Shown here: positions 40,984 through 53,013 of the stretch, in pieces | Layout of the letters: the number at the start of each line of letters is the position of its first letter | Position numbering within the stretch: position 1 is the stretch's first letter | Assembly (NCBI GenBank): GCA_038087015.1 | Contig: JASBNA010000015.1 | Location: 248,001-312,000, forward strand | Direction: 5' to 3' | DNA length: 64,000 bases | Origin: Cerrena zonata | Lineage: Eukaryota; Basidiomycota; Agaricomycetes; Polyporales; Cerrenaceae | Made by a program: the position numbers and the translations under genes | The notes under the pieces: generated by a model | What the model saw: the letters and a program-made list of their open reading frames with translations, nothing else | What the model was told of the DNA's origin: nothing | The model's database searches: none

Positions 40984-41776
40984 GCCGGAATATGTGGAAA
41001 AAACAGTTAAGATTTTAATCTACCGTATTAATCAAGAAAACACGATGCTTTGGGAAAAGAGGATGCCTTGGGAATTGAAATCTATATATAAATAGTCGGT
41101 TTTAAAAATGGAAAAGGTATCAAGCGAGGAAAACGAGAATGTTCGCTGTTGTTTTGATATAAGCGACTGCCTCTTTTTTGCTATTTTTTCTTTTGTTTCC
41201 ACTTTTATCTTGATCCAAGGTACCAAATATACATATGAAAAAGTTCACCTTCTGTAACTTCACCATCTGTAAAGGGCATAATTGTTAGGCTCGTATTTTC
41301 CCTCTTTCGAGTTAAAGCAATTTGAGTGCAAAAGTCTGTATTTTTAACCGAACTTGCATTAATTAATACTTTACGATATAGAATAACAAAGTTATTTTAT
41401 TGTAATGAATAGTCCATAGATCACGAATGAAAAATATATTAACAGAGTATTTAAACTTAAATGTATAAAGTAAGAAGTAAAGAGCTATCTACTATTGAAT
41501 GGTGTTGTTGAGGATGGTCATTTGGATGTCTCCCCCTAGTATTTCGATATGGCCTGATCCCGTACCTTGTTGATTTAGTTGTCGATTCACATGCAAAACG
41601 GTAGGTGTTGGATATATGATCACATGTCTGTATATCCAAGTATGGAAATTGCGAAGATGACCATTCGCTCGGGTGCAAAAAAACTGTCAAACAAATGAAT
41701 ATATGGGGCCAGTTAGTCAACTAGCGTTGCAAATACAAAAGTGGAAACAGGAATCAAAAATGCTAGAGCAGCTTGT
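40984..41776. other. CSR1 promoter and NUP1 3' flank
   Basis: 793 bp without a credible ORF; A+T-rich, with no repeat or RNA gene recognised. Confidence 0.5.
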
Positions 41777-44700
41777 TTATCTTCTTCTAGGTCTAACTGG
41801 AAGAATCTTTCTATTTGCCACCAGAGGTGGTGTGTAAGGTTGCTGAGGAGCACCACCCATACCATTCATCATTCCCTGCTGCTGTGCTGGTTGTTGCATT
41901 GAACCAAATATTGGGGGAGTTGGAGTTCCTCCGTTGGAAGGATTACCAAACATATTCGGTTGTGGCTGACCTTGGCCCATCATAGAAACTGGGGTGCCAC
42001 CTCTACTGGCCCCACCGAACAGGAAAGCCGGAGGTGGTGCAGATTGGTTAGGTTTGAAAAGATTTGCCTGCAGCTGTTGTTGACCAAAACCTCCGAATGA
42101 CGGTTGAGGTGCAACGATGTTATTCGTAGACATACCTCCAAAGGCTGGAGCTTGTGGGGTATTCGAACGACTCGAGCCTCCAAATGAAAAAGCCGGTGCT
42201 GATGCTGGTGGATTGGATGGGGGAGCAGGATTAATAGATGGTAATGTCGTAGCACCGAAATTGAACTCGAAAGATGGTTTGGTTGGAACAGCTGGATTAG
42301 ATCCAACAGCTTGGTTGTTGAACGCGTTCCCTGATCCAGTATTATTATTTAATCCAAATATTGGAGGCGTGCTAGGCTTGCTTCCTACTCCAGGAGTAGA
42401 ATCTTTGGCACCAAACGAGAAAGCTGGGGGCTTTGGACCACTACTAGATGGATTAGGTTGAGGTGTGTTACCACCGAACAATGAAGGTTTACTAGTGTTG
42501 CCGAATGAGAACATCGGTCTTTTGGCTGGAGGTTCATCATTTTGTTTGTCATCGGTGATATTAAATGATGGTTTAGCCCCACAAAACGCTGGTGTATCCT
42601 TCGTATTGTTTTGGGATCCACCAAATGAAAAGGAAGGCTTGTCATTTTTAGCCCCAAAGGAAAATCCATCGGTAGTAGCTTTGGATGGTTGCGAAAACGA
42701 AAATGAAGGTTTGCTTGGTTCGTCCTTCTTTTCAGATATGTTACCAAAAAGAGGTCTTGACACTTCGTCTTTCTTCTCGATATTACCACCGAATAAAGGT
42801 TTTTGCGGCTCCTCTTTCTTCTCTTCCAGTGAAGTTTTTGTTGGACCACCAAAACTTCCAAGTCCACCAAATAAAGGTTTGGCGGCCTCCTTGCTCTCGC
42901 CGAAAAGCGGTTTTGGTTCCTTCAGTTCCCCACCAAATAATGATTTTGATGCTTGATCTTTCAGATCCGAATTAGCGGAAAATAATGGTTTGGCACTTTC
43001 AACATTGTTGTTAGCATTACTTCCGAAAAGCGGCTTGGCCAAGCTGTCTTTATTATCTGAGATACCACCGAATGAAGGCTTGGACCCATCTTCCTTAGCG
43101 TCGGTTTTACCGCCAAAAAGTGGTTGGGGAGTCTCGCTCTTCTTCTCACCACTACCACTTCCAAACAAAGGTGCGGAAGTTGAAGAATCCTTTGATCCAA
43201 ATGAGAACAGTGGTTTAGGTGCTTCCGATTTCTCACCAAATGAAAATGGTGTGGGAGTGGATTCATTTTTTGACTTTTCACTCTTACCGAAAGAAAATAG
43301 AGGTTTGGATGCTGTTGCTGCATTTTCAGAATCATCATTTGTCAAGCTGCGCTTTCTTTTACTTGCTGAATCATCCGGTTTATCCTCATTATTTTTGGCA
43401 CTAAACAAAGATGTGGGTCCGTCTGACTTCTTTGCAGTATTTCCAAATGAAAAAGTCGGTGCTGATTTATTATCTTTGTCTGTTTCAGTTTTACCGAAGC
43501 TAAAGGCTGGTTTAGGCTCTTCTTTATTTTCTGTTTTACCAAAAGCAAAACTTGGGGCGGCATTTTTCTTTTCTGGCTCTTGTTTTCCGAAAGCAAAAGT
43601 TGGAGCAGGCGTCGAAGCATCCTGGTTTTTCTTACTGGAATCATCACCAAAGGAGAATAAAGGTTTGGACGAAGAATTCAGTGATGCTGGGGTGGGCAAG
43701 GTATTATCTTTAGAGGAAGGTTTAAAGTTAAAAGTTGGTTTTCCACTCGATGTACTTGCTTTCTCATGATTCGTTATTGATTCTTCGTCTTTATTGTGTT
43801 TACTAACAATAGATTCCATATCGTTCTTATTGAGTTGGAAGTTGAAACCAGAACTAGGTTGAACACGGTCCTTGGATTGGTCAGCGTTCGATGCATTGTC
43901 TTTTGAATGGTCGGTTTTTTCATCTTCTTTCAATTTAATAATATTGGATAATTTGGAGGTTTGTGCGACGTAGTTCTCATCCAACTTAAAAGAGGGTTTT
44001 TTATTATTGAGTAAGGAATCCTCGAGACCAAACCTATCATTTGTGGTTTTGACATGTCTTGAATTTATAGTACTCGAAATTTCATCATGATCATTACCAA
44101 TTTCCATTTGGGTTTTGTGGTCTGAGCTTTCGTCATTCTTCTTAAAGTCTGGTTTATTGATATTGCCCAAGTAACCATCCAACTTATTTTTACGTTTTTG
44201 TATTTTAGATTTCACTTCATCTAAATCATAAAATATCTCATTGCAGAAACCACCACGAGTATTCTTTGGTTTCTTGGTAATCCTATATTTTTCAGAAGCT
44301 GCAAGTTGCTTTTTTGTATTACTAAAGTTTAACTTATTAGATACATAAGTTACATCATGGGTCTGAGTGGAAGTTTCAACCTTGTTATTCGCAATTGGTT
44401 GTGATTTTGTCTCATTTGGATTGATCATGTATTTCAATCTTCTTCTTGCTGCATCCGATGCTTCAACAGTTCTTTTCAATTGAAGGAGATGATAACGTTC
44501 ACGAGGATCCAAATTTATGAATGGTGGTCTAACCAAATTTCCTTCTGTATCCTTATATAGAGGAGCGAATTCATGCTCGGCTGGTGATCTAGATCTGCTT
44601 TGGTCTTCATGTGCAGCATTGAATTGAAAAGGGATCAAGCTATTTTGCTTAACCTCTGATAACAGAGGAGATCCATCTCGACTCAAAGAAGGTTCGGTAT

Positions 44701-45217
44701 TTTTGACTTTTTCTAATAAAGGGTTGAACTTAGCATTTTCATTGGAAACGGATACTTCATTGCCAACGCCATCCTTCATGATGGCATCGTCATATATGGT
44801 ACTCATTCTTCTCTCGAGATCATTGCTTGACTCTTGTCTCTCTGTCTGTAAATTGTCATAATATGATTTATAAAATCCCAGATTGTTGGTGACCACTGAT
44901 GATCGTGGTACATGATCACTGTTATGGCTTAAATGGCCTTGTATTGATAGGCGCTTCTTTTTCCTCGATGAAAAATCATTCTGAAGGGGGATTGAATCAA
45001 CAATATCAATCTCTGAAGTGATGTCAGGAGATTTGTTCACAAATTCATTAGTTGGTTTTGTTGATACTTGATTGTGCTGTGATGAGTCCGAAATAGATTG
45101 GTTAAGTTTGAAAAAGTTAAGGAACCTGGATAAACCAAAAGTAGTCTTCTGTTTCTTCTGAGCTGAGCCAGATGTTTCCCGAGAAAGCGGGCTGATTGAT
45201 TTCCCTGGCTGGACCAT
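41777..45217 (-). CDS. NUP1: FG-repeat nucleoporin Nup1
   Basis: Nuclear-basket nucleoporin that binds karyopherins through FXFG repeats. 1146 residues from the ATG at 45217 (MVQPGKSISP); the codon further upstream is TTG. The N-terminal part has a helix-like FGLSRFLNFFKL segment, probably the membrane/anchor helix, and a basic cluster (RKKKRLSIQG). A conserved block, GGFCNEIFYDLDEVKSKIQK, lies near residue 330. From about residue 500 to 1100 there are dozens of PXFSFG, PLFG and PAFSFG repeats. The extreme C-terminus VANRKILPVRPRRR matches the Nup1 end (ANRKIARMRHSK). The gene is intact despite its repeats. Many antisense ORFs are shadows of the repeats. Confidence 0.88.
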   Translation of the reverse strand: MVQPGKSISPLSRETSGSAQKKQKTTFGLSRFLNFFKLNQSISDSSQHNQVSTKPTNEFVNKSPDITSEIDIVDSIPLQNDFSSRKKKRLSIQGHLSHNSDHVPRSSVVTNNLGFYKSYYDNLQTERQESSNDLERRMSTIYDDAIMKDGVGNEVSVSNENAKFNPLLEKVKNTEPSLSRDGSPLLSEVKQNSLIPFQFNAAHEDQSRSRSPAEHEFAPLYKDTEGNLVRPPFINLDPRERYHLLQLKRTVEASDAARRRLKYMINPNETKSQPIANNKVETSTQTHDVTYVSNKLNFSNTKKQLAASEKYRITKKPKNTRGGFCNEIFYDLDEVKSKIQKRKNKLDGYLGNINKPDFKKNDESSDHKTQMEIGNDHDEISSTINSRHVKTTNDRFGLEDSLLNNKKPSFKLDENYVAQTSKLSNIIKLKEDEKTDHSKDNASNADQSKDRVQPSSGFNFQLNKNDMESIVSKHNKDEESITNHEKASTSSGKPTFNFKPSSKDNTLPTPASLNSSSKPLFSFGDDSSKKNQDASTPAPTFAFGKQEPEKKNAAPSFAFGKTENKEEPKPAFSFGKTETDKDNKSAPTFSFGNTAKKSDGPTSLFSAKNNEDKPDDSASKRKRSLTNDDSENAATASKPLFSFGKSEKSKNESTPTPFSFGEKSEAPKPLFSFGSKDSSTSAPLFGSGSGEKKSETPQPLFGGKTDAKEDGSKPSFGGISDNKDSLAKPLFGSNANNNVESAKPLFSANSDLKDQASKSLFGGELKEPKPLFGESKEAAKPLFGGLGSFGGPTKTSLEEKKEEPQKPLFGGNIEKKDEVSRPLFGNISEKKDEPSKPSFSFSQPSKATTDGFSFGAKNDKPSFSFGGSQNNTKDTPAFCGAKPSFNITDDKQNDEPPAKRPMFSFGNTSKPSLFGGNTPQPNPSSSGPKPPAFSFGAKDSTPGVGSKPSTPPIFGLNNNTGSGNAFNNQAVGSNPAVPTKPSFEFNFGATTLPSINPAPPSNPPASAPAFSFGGSSRSNTPQAPAFGGMSTNNIVAPQPSFGGFGQQQLQANLFKPNQSAPPPAFLFGGASRGGTPVSMMGQGQPQPNMFGNPSNGGTPTPPIFGSMQQPAQQQGMMNGMGGAPQQPYTPPLVANRKILPVRPRRR

Positions 45218-45597
45218 TATTGGACTATCCTCTTGCAAAGCTTTATTGAAGCTGTTTATTTATGAAACAGAAGATTAATTTCTTTGCTTCAGGCTCTTCT
45301 CACTTTGAGCGCGATTGTTCGCTTTTTTTTCGATTTTTCTTCTATCGAAGATGCATACCTTCAGCATTGAGGAACACACGTCTTTTCTTGCTACGTCTGC
45401 AAAATATCATATACTTTATAAATTAATAACTAATATACAAGTTTATCAGAGTCAATGAGAGGAACCGTCGCCTTATGTAGATGTTGTGGGGTTAAACGAG
45501 TCGAAGCGAGTCTTTACTGGAAACCGAGAACACTGCTTTTCTTTCTCGATGGTAGTCAGCATCTGGTTGATAATCATCATTCAATGTTAGGACATTG
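45218..45597. promoter_or_regulatory. NUP1 upstream region / CMR2 3' flank
   Basis: 380 bp between minus-strand NUP1 and CMR2. A 63-codon plus-strand ORF here is not credible. No RNA gene recognised. Confidence 0.5.
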
Positions 45598-48500
45598 TCA
45601 TTTGTCGAAGAAATCACCATTGGCATCCGCCAAGTCGATATCATAATACGATAATGCAGGATTCTTCAAGCCGGTAATCGGGTGATCTCTGGCGACGTTA
45701 TCGATTTCTTTGACTAATTTAATCATACTATTTTCACCATAGTTCACACCATACAGAGCAGCAATTGGAATTACACCTTGAACCCAAGCGTCGATGATTC
45801 TGGCCCTCTGTTTAGTTCCTAGTCTGGATATTGGGAACTCACCCTTCTTGATGAATGAGACAATGTCAACAATCAAATGGTGTTTACTCAAGACTGTGTT
45901 TACAATCAAAGGAACCAACGAGGAAAAGTCTCTTGATCTCTTAGATTCACAGACTATAATAGGTGTAGTCGGAGCATTTGAAAATGCATGAACCGTTTTT
46001 GTAAATGTCAACGTGACAAGACTCGATTGTGTTTTCAATATCAATTGGGAAATGATGCAACCCCATAACCTCAAAAGTATCTCCAATCTTTCCTAGCACG
46101 AACAATGGCTGGAATGTGGTTGTTGCTGGAGCTTCAGTTGATTTCGGATCACTTTGGTTTTTGGATATAGAAATGTTATGTAAGAATCCAAGATCCCCAG
46201 TTCTCAAGTACGTCATATCGGGATTTCCGTCTACGATCTTACCCAAGAATTGACGTTTACTGAAATTGTCAGCTGGTCCCTTAGGTCCATTGGTGAAAGA
46301 GGCTAAGTTGGCTTCTGAGCATACCCAAATCTCACCAAATTCACCTTCACGACAAACTTTATTTGTCTCTGGATTAACAATCGCTATCTCAGTGCAAACA
46401 GGAACCATTCCTGAGTCTTGGATGTGCAAGGCGTTTGGAACTTCAGCTTGATTGACCACTGATACGTAACCTTGTCTCAAAGCAATAGGATCCAAAAACA
46501 AATCAACTGGCGCAACTGTCATATAAGATCTTGTGGAAATCATAGGATTGAAACAATGGTTATATACTGTTGACATAGATGCAGCACTTAACTTAGTTGG
46601 TTGGAAAACTCTGGCAATTTTTCTTAATAAGTCAATTTCAACTCTACTTTCAGTACTAATCATCATATTTTTCAAATTAGTCAATCCAAATCCTTTTGGT
46701 GTAAACTTTATAGCAGCGTACTTAAGCATCTGTTCTGTCACGAAAACATCTTTTACTTTGTAGCGAGCCAATGACAAGAAGAATGCAAGAGGATTTTCTG
46801 CATAATTAACTGGAGAGCTTAAATACGTAGTGGTTCCCAAATATACACCCAATAAAGCAGCTTGAACAAATCCAATACCGGCTGAGTGACGAACACAACC
46901 AACAATAGACGATGATGATGACAAATTACAAGTTTCTTTGAAGACTTTGCAAACACCCATAATATTCTTGTGACTTAACGTAGCACCAACTCTGTAATGA
47001 TCAGAAGTGAAATTCAACCATACTAATGCAACAGTTGATTCATCTCTAAAATTACTTGCGGCTTGATATTTGGCAATTTTTGAATTTAAAGATGCAATAT
47101 TTGAAACTTTAGTCAATTTTGCGGTGTTCTTAATTCTCTGAGCTTTCGATCTCTTATGATTCATCTTTTTCAAGGCATCACCCACAGGACCTGTCTTTAA
47201 AAATTTTTCAACTTCATCATTGACAAAGATGTCCAGTACATCAAAATCTCTTATAACACCAACGAATGCAGGAAAATCTTCACCTATTCTATTGGAATCA
47301 AATGGTAACATTGGAATAGGAATTATACCACATATTAAACATGCGTATATGGCAATGACGAACTCCTCAGATAATGAATACATCAAAATAACATGCTGGC
47401 CCGGTTTAATTAAGGCTTTTTCAATGAAATAATTGCAAACTGCATAAACCCTACTTCTCAAACTTTTTCCATGTTAAAGGTTTCGAGCTACTTTTACCAC
47501 TATTATCAATATTTTGAAATGCAATTGAATCACCTGAGCTTGCTACTCTAAACTTCAAAATATCAATGATTGTCTTGAAATCTGTCAATGGAGCTCCGGT
47601 CTTATCATCAATGGATTTTTCACGATAATCAATAGTAGAAAACTGACAAGGAAATCTTTGTAGAGCCAAATTTCGTAATTCAGAAACATACGGAGACCAA
47701 ATTCCACCAATCACATCCTCACCATGAGGGATCATACTAATTGAATTTCTGACGAAAAATTTAACGAAATCAGATTTTAAAGTACCTTCTAAAAACTTCT
47801 TCTTACAAAGCATGTTAGCGATTTCTCTCCCACCACTTCTCATGATTTTAGGTAAAGTGTCACAATCAACAACTAAAACACAATACAATCTAATAAAATG
47901 GTGTTTGTATAAAGTGTCAAAACACTTTTGGGCAATTGAGTTCAAAACAGGTTCATTTAAAGGAATTGGACTGTATACTGGGCCATTATCAGCACCACCT
48001 TTTGACTTTCCATTTCCACCATTAGGTCCATTATTATCATTATTGTCATCAAGGACTTTTCTAATAACTTCTGCCTCGACTATCGCCACAGGTAAGTATT
48101 CATTGCCGATGAAAACATCGAATATCGTACAATCGTATATCTGCCTGACCTCGCTTGCCAATGTTGCTAATAAATGCGCAGAGTAATGATATCTTGTACC
48201 GTTTCCAATGACTAGGTCTCTGTTAAGCTTTTTATAGACTTTCTGATCCATCCAACTGACACGTTGGCGAATCCTGTCTTCATATAAGCCTAGAATATAC
48301 ACTTTTCCCCTATAGGTAAAACCCAACAAACCTGTTCTTAAGAAGTCCATTTCTAATATTCCATTGGCATCACGACATTTTGCGTGAAAGATCAGTTTGG
48401 ACTCTTTCCTAAGACCATAAAACCCACCTGAAAGACATGGACTGTCTATCCATATTTCACCAAGTTCACCTTTACATACAAGAGTAGACAGCTCAGGGTT

Positions 48501-50258
48501 CACCACAGCAAAGGTTGCATCTGGAAGAGGAAATCCGAAAGCATCAACTCTCAATGTATCCAGACCAGTGTCATCAGTTGCGGAAGGATCCATCTCGACC
48601 ACTTTCACTATGTTTCTTGAAAGGGCCTCTTTATCTATCAAAACTGAAGAAAGTTCATTTGCTTTTCCATCATCCTCGACACCAAACTTTTCATATCCGC
48701 CTAACCAATCTCTTAAAGAAATTACCATACCACCGTATTCACTAAGGGTTAACATAGGAATGATCGCATTATCAGGTTGCTGACATCCCAAGGGTCTCAA
48801 GTATCTTTGTGATAGAATCAGCATAAATTCACCATCAATTGTCAATGCATTGACCAAAACCCATTTAACAGTCGAAAAATCAACACGTTGGGTCTTGGAG
48901 AAGTACCGAGTTGCATTTGGTGACTGTTGATAATCATATGTGACTCTTTTTAAACCAATATAATCAGCGAGAAGTAAGGATGCTTTACATCTAGATATTA
49001 TATTGGCGTATAAACCTTGAATTTCCATCACTTTTTGAGGGGCCCAAATAAGTACATTACCCGAATATACAGTGAATAAAATCCCCAAAATTAAACCAAT
49101 AGAGAATCTTATATCTAGAGTGGCCAATACGACTTTTTTATTACGCTTGAACTCTTGTGCACTTCGCTGAAGACCACCTCCTGAATCAGGCAAACTCGAT
49201 AATGTCATGTTCAAACAATTCATCTGATGCATTATAGTTCTATGGCTTAGAGCAATTCCACGCAATTCACCAACAGGTGATCTAGAGAATTCAACGTAGG
49301 CAAGATCTGCTTTTGATGAATTGGCAGCTTCATGCTGTCGTTGAGAAGCCTTGGAATTCCAATTTGCCAACTCAGATTTCTTAGCTGAACCGAATTCAGT
49401 TGTTTTCCATCGTATTAACTTTGATGGCCATGCAATTTTTGAATTTGGGGTATTAAGTTTCTCTAGCTCTTTTGCAATCACTTCAGAGTATAAAACAAGT
49501 TTGGAGGATGTTAAATTAATTATATCGAAAACTTCATGAAGAGATATATCTTGATGAATTGGAATTGCAGTGACATCTGCCATAAAACATCCAAACAATG
49601 CAGCAGCAAATTCACTAACTTCACCATCTTTATATAAAAGAACAACTGTGTCACTTTTTTTGAGTGCTAATTTGTGCTTGATTTCATAAGCCACTTTAAC
49701 TGCTTTAAGATATAATTTCTCCCATGATATAGAAGAAGTCTCTTTACCCTTATTATCAAGAACAACAAACGCAGCTTCCCCTCTATATGTAATAGCTCTT
49801 TTAGATAAAATTCCTAGTAAATAATCTTGGGAAAATCTGAAATCGCTGTCCAGAAATTCAGTCGACTTACGAGGGTGTAACGGTTTCTCTAGATTGGATG
49901 AATCAAGGTCTATATTATTTCTTTGGTATTCGTGAAGCTTACTCACCGACTGCATGATTTCCTCTCGTCTATTAATATAGGTCCATTGGTCAATTGTTTT
50001 ATTCACAGTGAAATCTTCATCTAATTTTTGAAGTAATAATACCATATCGGGAGGGATATCATGAGGAATTCCACCTCCACTGAATGGAGCAGTGGCACTG
50101 GCTGGCGTTGCTGTGACCGGTGAAGCGCCTATATCAGTAGTTGATGTTGTAGTGTTTGCATCAGTAGCTGAAACTGCTCCAATATCAGGATGAAGTGACA
50201 CTGATGAAACTGCTCGAGTTCTGTTTGGAACAGACCCTGATGTTTTCGAAGAAGACAT
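45598..50258 (-). CDS. CMR2: Cmr2-like double adenylate-forming-domain protein (DIP2 family), two frame breaks
   Basis: About 1553 residues over three frames (47451-50258, 45947-47461, 45598-46086). S. cerevisiae YOR093C/CMR2 has 1648. The family carries two acyl-CoA-synthetase-like (ANL) folds and is related to animal DIP2. Visible elements are ISWEKLYLKAVKVAYEIKHK and FAAALFGCFMADVTAIPIHQ in the first ANL fold, then CKGELGEIWIDSPCLSGGFY and FLRTGLLGF. In the second fold these are ALIKPGQHVILMYSLSEEF, REGEFGEIWVCSEANLASF and YLRTGDLGFLHN. The break near 47460 is one extra T before LRSRVYAV. The break near 45960 separates CSDYT from IIVCESKRSRDF. A catalytic role is not established for the fungal proteins. 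Confidence 0.82.
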
Positions 50259-50597
50259 GTCTGATCAAGGATTCAGGTATGAGCAGCAATTGCCTTGAGT
50301 TCTCTGGGCTTTACTTAGACGTTAACAGATCCAAATCAAAGATCTTGATATCGATCTAAACTATTTCACTCCTGCTGAGTTCTTCGATATTGTGAGCTTA
50401 ATGTCGTATTCGGCTACAACTTTCAAATGTCGCATTATTTGGGCTGCCCAAATGTCGGCTTTTTTTTTTTTTTTTTTTTCTCGCTTCTATTATTATGTGC
50501 TACATCTTGTGATTTAGCTTGAAAGATGAGCTGCAACATTAAGATTTGAAGTGAACTAGATTTGTTTTTCCATACTTGTTTCAAGAAATTTGGATAA
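50259..50597. promoter_or_regulatory. CMR2-CCM1 divergent promoter
   Basis: 339 bp between divergent start codons with a 20-nt poly(T) run at 50460-50479. No other feature. Confidence 0.55.
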
Positions 50598-52901
50598 ATG
50601 TATACCATTATAAGCTCTTCACGAGCGCCCTTTGGGAGGATATATCCTTTGGGGGGCTGTCTTTGGAGGTGCAGACGATATATATTTGTGACTTCTACAG
50701 ATAAAAGGTTAAGATCGAAGAAACCAAATTACCAAGCATCGCAAAAGAAGTTGAATGAGTTCTTGGCTAAAGATAAGCAAAGAAAGATTGCTGAGAAAGA
50801 AAACCAGTATAACAAGAAGTTAGAAAGTTTGAAATCCTTGACCAAAGATGTATCTAAAATATTGCAGGCATCAAAGAAAAGAGAAGAAAAAGTTCAAGAA
50901 ATAAAGAATTTGAAGATGCCATCGGACCTTGAGAAAGAGTCTGAACAACTTTACCGGTCTTTGGAGCTCGATGCTCGATCGAGTGATGGAAGTGTCATGA
51001 ATTCGCAGCTTGCATCGGGGAGTAAAGAAGTTGGTTTCGCCAAAATTGATCCTGGTAATTCTTCTTTGATAGCACCGGTTGTGGATCTCCCTAAATCGAT
51101 TTCTGACAGATTGGGTCTTGCTATTAAGTACTTGACTTCTAAAAGGAATCAAAACTGGGTGTTGGTTATCTCGCAATTGAAAGAGTCTGGTGGATTGGAA
51201 GGCATCAATAAAAGGGACATTAGAAAACTTATAGACCAAATCCCTTTGAACCAACTTGGAGATGTGGTTCCAGCTTTAGAAGAGATGATGCATAAACTGA
51301 AAGTCGGAATCCCCAGTGCGGTTGCTGTTAGATTCATGAAAGGAATAATACATGGTAGGTCAATAGATGGTCCCACTATGAAGAAAGTTAAAAGCTATAT
51401 TAAATACTTAAGAAAACATAAGGGCAAGAGCAAGCTATCTCTAAATGCATATGAAACTATAATCGAAGCATACGGAAGATGTGGTGATTTAGATAAAATG
51501 AATGGTTATCTTGAGGAGATGAAAAAATTTAATTTGCAACCTTCGGATTATGTTTACACGAACATTTTATCAACTTGTGTTTACAAGTTAAAGAATCATA
51601 AACAAGCAGTTGAAATTTTCGATTCTATGAAGTTTATTTCCAGTATGACAAAGCCTGGAACTAGAGCTTATCAAGATATAATTGTGTCTTATGTTAATGA
51701 TGATAATATCGAAAAGGCTTTAGATCTTTACCAAGAAATGCTTGTTGAAAATATTCCACTCAATCAGCAAATTTTAGTTACTTTGGCAAGAGGTTGTAGT
51801 TCAAGACCTTTATTGAGGAACAAATCTTGGGAGTTCATGTTTGAAATTTACAATCTAGGCTGGGAACCATCTTTGCAAACATTTGATTACATTCTTTATT
51901 TATCAGCTAAAGAAGGAGATGTCTCTCTTGCAAGAATTTTTTATAAAAAACTTCATGCTGCTAAAGCTATCACTCCACGTTCATTTGGATTTTTACTCCT
52001 TGCATACTCTAAAAGTCAATTGAATAAACCAAGGAAAGATTGGGTTCCATTCCCAATCACCTCGCTTGAGACAGGAAGAAATTTTAGAACTAACTTACTT
52101 GCAAGCAATAATACGAATCCTTCTGGTGACACTCCTGAATCATTTATTCCATTTTTACCTGTTCCTGAACTCACTGATCCGACTCAAATTATGGCCGAAT
52201 CGAGTGCCGTTTGGGCACAAGCTTTGATGTTCTCGCCGGAATTTCTCAATCGTCAGACTTGTACTTCATTTCTTAATATCGCGGCCGAAATGGGGTCTTT
52301 GAGTGATTTCATTGATAGGTATAGAACGTTCACTTATCTTGATAAAAAAGGTTATACCACTAACGAAATGATAATTGAAGAACCAGAAGAAGCTATCAAA
52401 AGTAATTCGTCTGATCTATTCGAAGGATCTGAGAAAACAAAAGCACCGATCTTGAATGAAATGGAATCTGTCAAAGACCATAAACTTCCACGCTCCTCTT
52501 TAACTTATGTCATTGCCTTAAAGGTTGCAGGAAAACACAGAAACTATAAATTTGCACAAGAAATTTGGACTGAAAGAGGGATTTACCGTAAGACAGATGC
52601 ATTTAAGAACTTACCAAGAGAAGAGAAAGATGCTCTAGATTTTGAATTTGCAAGTGCCATGGTTTCTTGTTTAACAAAAATGAATCTTTTGAACGATGCT
52701 TTGGCAATTTTGCTTAGTACTGAATATCAATTTAAATGGACCTGGAAGGAATTGACTGAATTATATAGAGCAGCAGTTGAAATTGGTGATAGTAATATCA
52801 CAAGACCAATTAGAGGTATAACTAAAAGGGCTCAAATCAATTATGAAGGTAAAATTAGACCAAAAGACTTTAGAAGGTATGTTTTGGAAAGAAGCTATTA
52901 A
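50598..52901 (+). CDS. CCM1: Mitochondrial PPR protein Ccm1
   Basis: Pentatricopeptide-repeat protein needed for mitochondrial 15S rRNA stability and COB/COX1 intron removal in S. cerevisiae. 767 residues (S. cerevisiae 864). The N-terminus (about 1-45) is basic and aromatic with no acidic residues until STDK, a mitochondrial presequence. A Lys/Glu-rich coiled segment spans about 48-115. PPR-type helical repeats follow from about residue 270: SLNAYETIIEAYGRCGDLDK, YVYTNILSTCVYKLKNHKQA, AYQDIIVSYVNDDNIEKALD and TFDYILYLSAKEGDVSLARI. The C-terminal region has SRSS/TYVIALKVAG and ends in RRYVLERSY. The gene is intact and convergent with NAM2 (112 bp gap). Confidence 0.85.
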   Translation: MYTIISSSRAPFGRIYPLGGCLWRCRRYIFVTSTDKRLRSKKPNYQASQKKLNEFLAKDKQRKIAEKENQYNKKLESLKSLTKDVSKILQASKKREEKVQEIKNLKMPSDLEKESEQLYRSLELDARSSDGSVMNSQLASGSKEVGFAKIDPGNSSLIAPVVDLPKSISDRLGLAIKYLTSKRNQNWVLVISQLKESGGLEGINKRDIRKLIDQIPLNQLGDVVPALEEMMHKLKVGIPSAVAVRFMKGIIHGRSIDGPTMKKVKSYIKYLRKHKGKSKLSLNAYETIIEAYGRCGDLDKMNGYLEEMKKFNLQPSDYVYTNILSTCVYKLKNHKQAVEIFDSMKFISSMTKPGTRAYQDIIVSYVNDDNIEKALDLYQEMLVENIPLNQQILVTLARGCSSRPLLRNKSWEFMFEIYNLGWEPSLQTFDYILYLSAKEGDVSLARIFYKKLHAAKAITPRSFGFLLLAYSKSQLNKPRKDWVPFPITSLETGRNFRTNLLASNNTNPSGDTPESFIPFLPVPELTDPTQIMAESSAVWAQALMFSPEFLNRQTCTSFLNIAAEMGSLSDFIDRYRTFTYLDKKGYTTNEMIIEEPEEAIKSNSSDLFEGSEKTKAPILNEMESVKDHKLPRSSLTYVIALKVAGKHRNYKFAQEIWTERGIYRKTDAFKNLPREEKDALDFEFASAMVSCLTKMNLLNDALAILLSTEYQFKWTWKELTELYRAAVEIGDSNITRPIRGITKRAQINYEGKIRPKDFRRYVLERSY

Positions 52902-53013
52902 TTTAAGCCCTCAAAAATTTTAAAACTTGTAAATATGTATATAGTCTATATAGTAATGATAACGTAATATTTAATTCCATGTACAGAAAAGTGATTGGTT
53001 TGTTAGTTGTTAA

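Noticed and set aside
41980..43769. Several 90-260 codon ORFs antisense or out of frame in NUP1
   Set aside because: They are shadows of the FG-repeat coding sequence, with no yeast-like composition or homology.
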